Assembly: GCA_903858445.1 (NCBI GenBank)
Contig: CAIOIX010000245.1
Coordinates: 1-37,202, forward strand
Direction: 5' to 3'
Origin: an uncultured beta proteobacterium
GTDB lineage: Bacteria; Pseudomonadota; Gammaproteobacteria; Burkholderiales; Burkholderiaceae
DNA length: 37,202 bases
This document shows positions 33,414 through 37,202 of the stretch, in pieces (position 1 is the stretch's first letter; the number at the start of each line of letters is the position of its first letter). The notes beneath the pieces were generated by a model that was not told the origin of the DNA, did no database searches, and saw nothing but the letters and a program-made list of their open reading frames with translations. Position numbers and translations under genes: made by a program.

Positions 33414-33977
33414 ATGTTTAACAACCAATTTGCAGCAAACCAAACTAAATCTGCCGAAGCTGTCCGCGCTTTGGGTGAAACTGCATTAGAGAATGTAAAA
33501 GAATTAGCTCAGATTAACTACCAAGCTGCTCAAGAGGCAGTTGCTAATGCACAAGCAAAAGCAGCTGAGTTAATGAAGGGCAAAGATGCCAAGGCAGCTT
33601 TTGATGTATTGCAAAGCCCAGAAGTGCAAGATGCTGTTGCTCAGATTACTGCCTATCAACAAAAAGTTGCCGCTGTTTTGCGTTCCGGCAAAGAAGAATT
33701 GGCTGAAGCTGTTGATACTGTAATTGATCAATCACAAGATGATTTGAAAGCATTTGTAGCGGCTGCAACTTCAAAAGCACCTGCTGGTTCTGAGGCATAT
33801 GTAACAGCATTTACATCAGCATTCGACACAGCAATGCAAAACTTTGCTCAAGTTCGCTCTTCTGCACAAGATGCATTTGCTAATTTTGAAAAGACGGTTG
33901 AGTCTGCATTGAATCAGGCTCAAGGTCAGTTTGGTCAAGTAGCTAAAGCAGCTCCTAAGAAGGCTCGTGCTAAGTAA
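33414..33977 (+). CDS. phaP: Phasin family protein
   Basis: A 187-residue, helical, Ala-rich protein that coats polyhydroxyalkanoate granules. It has the phasin_2-type start with FAANQTKSAEAVRALGETALENVKELAQ, a heptad-like pattern through most of its length, and a basic Lys/Ala-rich C-terminus (AAPKKARAK). The start has an AAGGAAA ribosome-binding site. It is monocistronic, flanked by terminators. Length is normal. No pha synthase genes are in the window. Confidence 0.93.
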   Translation: MFNNQFAANQTKSAEAVRALGETALENVKELAQINYQAAQEAVANAQAKAAELMKGKDAKAAFDVLQSPEVQDAVAQITAYQQKVAAVLRSGKEELAEAVDTVIDQSQDDLKAFVAAATSKAPAGSEAYVTAFTSAFDTAMQNFAQVRSSAQDAFANFEKTVESALNQAQGQFGQVAKAAPKKARAK

Positions 33978-34019
33978 TTTAAGTTTGTGGGTCACCCCAC
34001 CGCTTGCTAGTAAATGAAT

Positions 34020-34040
34020 AACCACCTGCGGGTGGTTTTT
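34020..34040 (+). terminator. Terminator after phasin
   Basis: AACCACC / GGTGGTT forms a 7-bp stem around TGCG, followed by a T-tract (TTT then CATT). It is 43 bp downstream of the phasin stop. Confidence 0.85.
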
Positions 34041-34125
34041 CATTGGCTACGCTAACTGTTTTGGGTCGTCGGCAAGGCTGCAGCCAATTACAATCGACAG
34101 TGATGAATAAGGATGTGGTTACTCA

Positions 34126-34449
34126 ATGAATAAAGAAGTATTTTTAGAGATGCTGGCAAAGGAGGAATTTCCCTTGCCAATCTATGTTGTACGCGAGGGA
34201 GGTAGTTTTTTGGATCTCCATGCCCACCCCTATGAAGTGAGAGCCTTGGTTACAGAAGGCCAAATAGATATTGTGATCAATGCTATTAGAAGCACTTACT
34301 TAGCAGGTGATTGCTTCCATTTAGCGTCCAACCAACCCCATACAGAAAGTTATGGTGGCAAAGGGGTTAAATACCTCGCCAGTCGAAAAGGGTTGGTGTT
34401 GCAGTCAGAGCTCGGATTTGAGCAGCGGGAAGATTTAGAGGTAATGTGA
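34126..34449 (+). CDS. Small cupin-domain protein
   Basis: A 107-residue single-domain protein with a cupin fold. The motif region LDLHAHPYEVRALVTEGQIDIVI gives HxHxxE-like ligands, and the second part CFHLASNQPHTESYGGKGVKYL supplies a further His. The metal and substrate are not readable. It is a single + strand gene with its own downstream terminator. Small cupins of this kind can be sensors or enzymes. No assignment beyond the fold is possible. Confidence 0.8.
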   Translation: MNKEVFLEMLAKEEFPLPIYVVREGGSFLDLHAHPYEVRALVTEGQIDIVINAIRSTYLAGDCFHLASNQPHTESYGGKGVKYLASRKGLVLQSELGFEQREDLEVM

Positions 34450-34490
34450 TCTATTACCAGGTTTTGATGATGACTTAGTTTCTGAAAGAG

Positions 34491-34511
34491 CTGCCTACGG
34501 GCAGTTTTTTT
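34491..34511 (+). terminator. Rho-independent terminator after the cupin gene
   Basis: CTGCC / GGCAG forms a 5-bp stem around TACG, followed by seven consecutive T residues. It is placed 40 bp after the stop codon. Confidence 0.9.
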
Positions 34512-34572
34512 ACAGCCCGAAAATCCTGATAAATCAAGAGCCCCGCTTATAATTTTGTTTTAAGAAAACGCA

Positions 34573-34986
34573 ATGCTAAATCCAGTTAGAGTCTTATTAT
34601 TTTCATCCCTCATATTCGTCGCTGCTGCAAAGGCAGAGTGGGTAGAGTATTTCAATGCCAACAATCAAGTAAGCACCGTCACATACTCGACTTCAAGTAT
34701 TAAGAGGGCAGATGAGTCACATTACTCTGTGACGATCTTCACTAACTACAAGATGATGCAATCCTCAGAATTGAACAAGCGAAAAGTTCAATTTCAATCT
34801 AAGTCAGAGACACAAATTTTCGGATGCGAAGGGCAAGACTTCGCACTTGGTGATTACGAGCTTTATCAAGCCAGAGATGCCCTAGGGTTAAAAACGACAG
34901 TGACACAAAAGGAGCTTATTTGGAATCCAATTGCACCTGGAACCCTACAGATGGATCTTCTTCATAAATTCTGCGCAACCCGGTAA
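34573..34986 (+). CDS. Secreted protein, surface-adhesin E-like
   Basis: A 137-residue protein with a signal peptide (LLFSSLIFVAAAKA) cleaved near residue 21. The mature sequence starts EWVEYF, has a YxVTIFTNYK strand, a pair of Cys (FGCEGQ and the terminal FCATR), and WNPIAPGTLQMDLLHKFC. This WxPIAPGT...C end is characteristic of the adhesin-E-like family of small secreted proteins. The function in free-living bacteria is unknown. It is preceded by a terminator and stands alone on the + strand. Confidence 0.75.
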   Translation: MLNPVRVLLFSSLIFVAAAKAEWVEYFNANNQVSTVTYSTSSIKRADESHYSVTIFTNYKMMQSSELNKRKVQFQSKSETQIFGCEGQDFALGDYELYQARDALGLKTTVTQKELIWNPIAPGTLQMDLLHKFCATR

Positions 34987-35016
34987 AGAGTAAACGGGGC
35001 AATGAAAGACTGTTTA

Positions 35017-35694
35017 TTAGACATCTTTTTTGGAGAGTACCAACGTCAGGAATCTGGAAATATCTGTTAACTCATCTGGATGCAGGGAGTGCTCCATGGG
35101 GTAGGTATTCCAATCTACTTGGTAGCCAAGCTTCTCCAGTACATCAGCTGATGCTTCAGCACGCTCTGGAATAATTACTTCATCCCAAGTTCCGTGGGCC
35201 ATAAAAATAGGCGTGTCATTATTCGCTACACTCCTCTCCAGTGGCAAAGAGTTCGCCAAGGGGAGGTAGCCCGAAAGAGCCATGATTCCTGCGAGCTTGT
35301 GTGGAAAACGCAGGCCTACCTGTAAGGACATGGCGCAACCTTGTGAGAATCCAGCCAAGACAATGTTGTCATAAGAGATCCCTCGGCTTGCTTCATGCTC
35401 AATGAGGTGGGAGATCGCGATGGCAGATTGGTGTATGCCATTAACATCTTCTCGATCATTAAGATTTCTTCCGGTGATGTCATACCAAGCTGGCATCACA
35501 TAACCGCCGTTAACAGTGACAGCCATGCTGGGTGCACTCGGGAAAACAAAGCGAATAGCAGGGCAGTCAGTCAGATTGAGCTGTGGGATGATAGGTACAA
35601 AGTCATTCCCATCGGCACCTAAGCCGTGAAGCCAAATCACAGAGGCGCTGGGATTGGGCGTGGTTTCAATTTCGATGCAAGGAAGGGTAGTCAT
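35017..35694 (-). CDS. Carboxylesterase / alpha/beta hydrolase (phospholipase/carboxylesterase family)
   Basis: A 225-residue cytoplasmic esterase of the acyl-protein-thioesterase/carboxylesterase II family. Motifs are VIWLHGLGADGNDF (oxyanion region), AGFSQGCAMSLQ (nucleophile Ser), HGTWDEVIIPERA (Asp) and YPMEHSLHPDEL (His). The triad is complete and the length is typical. It acts on short-chain esters in characterised members; the natural substrate is unknown. It is a single minus-strand gene between two + genes. A divergent promoter region of about 90 bp separates it from the lipoprotein. Confidence 0.93.
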   Translation of the reverse strand: MTTLPCIEIETTPNPSASVIWLHGLGADGNDFVPIIPQLNLTDCPAIRFVFPSAPSMAVTVNGGYVMPAWYDITGRNLNDREDVNGIHQSAIAISHLIEHEASRGISYDNIVLAGFSQGCAMSLQVGLRFPHKLAGIMALSGYLPLANSLPLERSVANNDTPIFMAHGTWDEVIIPERAEASADVLEKLGYQVDWNTYPMEHSLHPDELTDISRFLTLVLSKKDV

Positions 35695-35789
35695 TTGTGT
35701 TTAATGGTTGATTGCCAAAGGTTAATATTAATGCGTAGTTAAGATAGACTCGTTAGTTAGACTCACAGCGCTTACGGAGTAATTTGCTC

Positions 35790-36056
35790 ATGAACAGAAT
35801 ATATATTACGGCGCTAGCCTTGCTTAGCTTAGGTTTGTCAGCTTGCGGAACCCCGCCTAGTCAGTTTGGTGTATACCGACAGTCCGATGGAGCAGTTGGC
35901 GTGCACTCTCCAAAATCAGCTACGCAAGAAGAGGCTCAAGTTGCAGCTCTGGAGGAGTGTCAAAAACTAGGAAAGCGAACCGCGACTATTTTGGGTAGTC
36001 GCGAAACAGGCAATGATCGCTTTCCTATTACTTACTTATATCGATGTGTCAATTAA
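35790..36056 (+). CDS. Small lipoprotein (88 aa), function unknown
   Basis: From the ATG at 35790 (MNRIYITALALLSLGLSAC), with GGAG ten bases upstream. A TTG at 35784 is possible but only 4 bases from GGAG. A lipobox LSAC is followed by GTPPSQFGVYRQSDGAVGVHSP, so lipidation is expected at that Cys. The mature part has two more Cys. No characterised family is recognised. It converges with the H1-like gene. Confidence 0.8.
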   Translation: MNRIYITALALLSLGLSACGTPPSQFGVYRQSDGAVGVHSPKSATQEEAQVAALEECQKLGKRTATILGSRETGNDRFPITYLYRCVN

Positions 36057-36065
36057 GAAAATTGC

Positions 36066-36971
36066 TTAGCTGAGTAGCCACTTCTTGATAGATTTATCAA
36101 CGCACATTGCATCTAAGGCAATTCCAAAGAATTCAGATCCATTGGTAATCATGCTTTCAATGGCTTCTACTTTGCCAGATTTCACACCGCGCAGGTAAGT
36201 CGCAATGCGATATCTGAGGAAGTGCTCATCTTCACCTTCTTCATTTGTAGTGGGGCAAATTTCTAAGCTGCCATAACGTGTTTCTGGGTTGATGTTTAGA
36301 ATCGCCAAGCCTAAGGCGGCAATGAGCTTATCTGGAACTGGAATAGGTACGTAAGAGTAGAGGGATACGAGCTTCTCTTCTTCGTCTACTTCAATGATGT
36401 GATCAATTTCTAGGGTGTCTTGCTCTGTCAGCTCTGTTTCACCAGAGTCGCCGCCACCGAAGGTGGACTCAAACTGCAGCATCGCTGTGTTGCTATCTCT
36501 AGAGATCTCGATCATGTCAGGATAGCCGAGTAGTCCTTTCCACCAATACATCAGTGAGAAGGTGCAAGGTTTGACTTCCACTAAACCTTCATCGGTTGAT
36601 TTGGCAAAGTAAAGACCGTAAAACTCATCATCTGATTCTAGGCCGTACTGATCAACCTTAAGTGCTTTAGTGGCAGGTTTTTTAACTGGCTTTTTAGCAA
36701 CTTTTTTAGGAGATGCTTTCTTGGCAGCAGGTTTTTTGACTGCTACTTTTTTAATGGGTTTTTTAGTAGCTGGCTTTTTAACGGCCACTTTCTTGACTGA
36801 TGCTTTCTTAACAACAGCCTTTTTAGCTACTGGTTTTTTCACTACCTTTTTAACTACTTTCTTGGCTGGCGCTTTTTTAGCAACAACCTTTTTAATAGCT
36901 TTTTTCGCAGGGGCTTTTTTTACCACCTTGGTAGCTACTTTCTTTTTTGCTGGTGACTTCTTTGTAGCCAT
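36066..36971 (-). CDS. Histone H1-like Lys/Ala/Pro-rich tail fused to a folded acidic C-terminal domain
   Basis: 301 residues. Residues 1-105 are low-complexity repeats of the KKPAAKK/KKVVAKKAPAKK type, as in bacterial H1-like proteins and AlgP tails, and would bind DNA or RNA. Residues about 106-301 form an acidic, apparently globular domain (ESDDEFYGLYFAKSTDEG, NINPETRYGSLEI, FLRYRIATYLRGVKSGKVEAIESM) whose second half is loosely reminiscent of YbjN-like folds; I cannot confirm that. A ribosome-binding site (GAAGGG) precedes the ATG. The combination of a basic tail and an acidic domain is unusual and suggests a nucleoid-associated or chaperone-like role. Confidence 0.8.
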   Translation of the reverse strand: MATKKSPAKKKVATKVVKKAPAKKAIKKVVAKKAPAKKVVKKVVKKPVAKKAVVKKASVKKVAVKKPATKKPIKKVAVKKPAAKKASPKKVAKKPVKKPATKALKVDQYGLESDDEFYGLYFAKSTDEGLVEVKPCTFSLMYWWKGLLGYPDMIEISRDSNTAMLQFESTFGGGDSGETELTEQDTLEIDHIIEVDEEEKLVSLYSYVPIPVPDKLIAALGLAILNINPETRYGSLEICPTTNEEGEDEHFLRYRIATYLRGVKSGKVEAIESMITNGSEFFGIALDAMCVDKSIKKWLLS

Positions 36972-37000
36972 GGTCTATTACCCTTCTTTTGGTAGTTAAT

Positions 37001-37013
37001 GTGCATAGTGCAC
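37001..37013. promoter_or_regulatory. Palindrome upstream of the H1-like gene
   Basis: GTGCATAGTGCAC is a perfect inverted repeat with 5-bp arms and a 3-bp centre, about 30-40 bp before the ATG of the H1-like gene. It could be an operator. Confidence 0.35.
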
Positions 37014-37121
37014 TGTCTGATATTACTGCAATTTCTATCCCGAATTGATGCTTCTATATGAGGGTATTCCGTGTTATTACAAGCAGAAAGATGCTTTTAT
37101 CGTAAAAATGTTTTGAGTGTC

Positions 37122-37149
37122 TTGAAATTAGGGGTTAACTTGCTACACT
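37122..37149 (+). promoter_or_regulatory. Sigma70 promoter for the gene at the right edge
   Basis: TTGAAA (37122-37127) and TACACT (37144-37149) are 16 bp apart, about 43 bp upstream of the partial gene's ATG. The AAAGAGA at 37181 is a plausible ribosome-binding site. Confidence 0.6.
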
Positions 37150-37191
37150 GGAATCGTGTAGTTGTGAATAACCCAAACCTAAAGAGAATCT

Positions 37192-37202
37192 ATGTTCCCT
37201 GA
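37192..37202 (+). CDS. Start of an unidentified gene, cut by the window edge
   Basis: ATG TTC CCT GA, that is MFP and a partial codon, follows a ribosome-binding site and a good promoter. Too little sequence is present for an assignment. Confidence 0.4.

Noticed and set aside
35738-35764. Imperfect direct repeat GTTAAGATAGACTC / GTTAGTTAGACTC before the lipoprotein
   Set aside because: Two short imperfect copies only; no array or known binding motif.
36670-36999. 109-residue hydrophobic repetitive ORF on the + strand (MAGFLTGFLATFLG...)
   Set aside because: It is the antisense of the Lys/Ala-rich H1-like tail. Its pseudo-transmembrane repeats result from AAA/AAG codons read on the other strand.

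Overview
The window looks like chromosomal DNA of a freshwater betaproteobacterium, most likely Polynucleobacter or a close Burkholderiaceae relative. This is inferred from moderate GC content, many Bug/TctC-type and Liv-type binding proteins, a phasin, a DarP/YjgA homologue, an alanine/lysine-rich H1-like protein and compact operons with 4-11 bp overlaps. No rRNA, tRNA, CRISPR array or phage genes were seen.

Layout. Bases 1-1367 hold the start of a LivH-type permease and its periplasmic binding protein. Bases 1504-4036 hold an EamA exporter overlapping a GMC flavoprotein oxidoreductase. darP/yjgA (+) follows. Bases 4683-10085 run on the minus strand: an acyltransferase, a diheme cytochrome c overlapping a sorbosone-dehydrogenase-like PQQ protein, a TonB-dependent receptor and a 56-residue ORF absent from the supplied track. 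Then come HdeD, an enol-lactonase-like hydrolase, a divergent Bug protein with a PDC-lactonase-like amidohydrolase, and two small membrane proteins. An intact IS150-type IS3-family element (14345-15789) sits inside the loop of what looks like the terminator of those small genes. recQ follows, then a nitroreductase/NTF2-like pair.

The centrepiece (about 19.0-33.2 kb) is a nitrate/nitrite/cyanate assimilation locus in two divergent operons. The minus operon reads nrtA-like SBP, nirB, nirD, nasA, ybiB, HPP-family membrane protein. The plus operon reads cobA (SUMT, for siroheme), a second nrtA-like SBP, permease, ATPase, cynS (cyanase). An HPP-CBS protein converges on the end of the minus operon. 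The ABC system should import nitrate, nitrite or cyanate. NasA reduces nitrate to nitrite, NirBD reduces nitrite to ammonium using siroheme made through CobA, and CynS releases ammonium from cyanate. The HPP protein may be a nitrite/nitrate membrane transporter. The divergent promoter region carries a palindrome and a near-consensus NtrC-like site.

Bases 33.4-37.2 kb carry a phasin with a recognisable promoter, a cupin, an adhesin-E-like secreted protein, a carboxylesterase, a small lipoprotein and a histone-H1-like-tailed protein. A promoter plus the first codons of another gene lie at the right edge.
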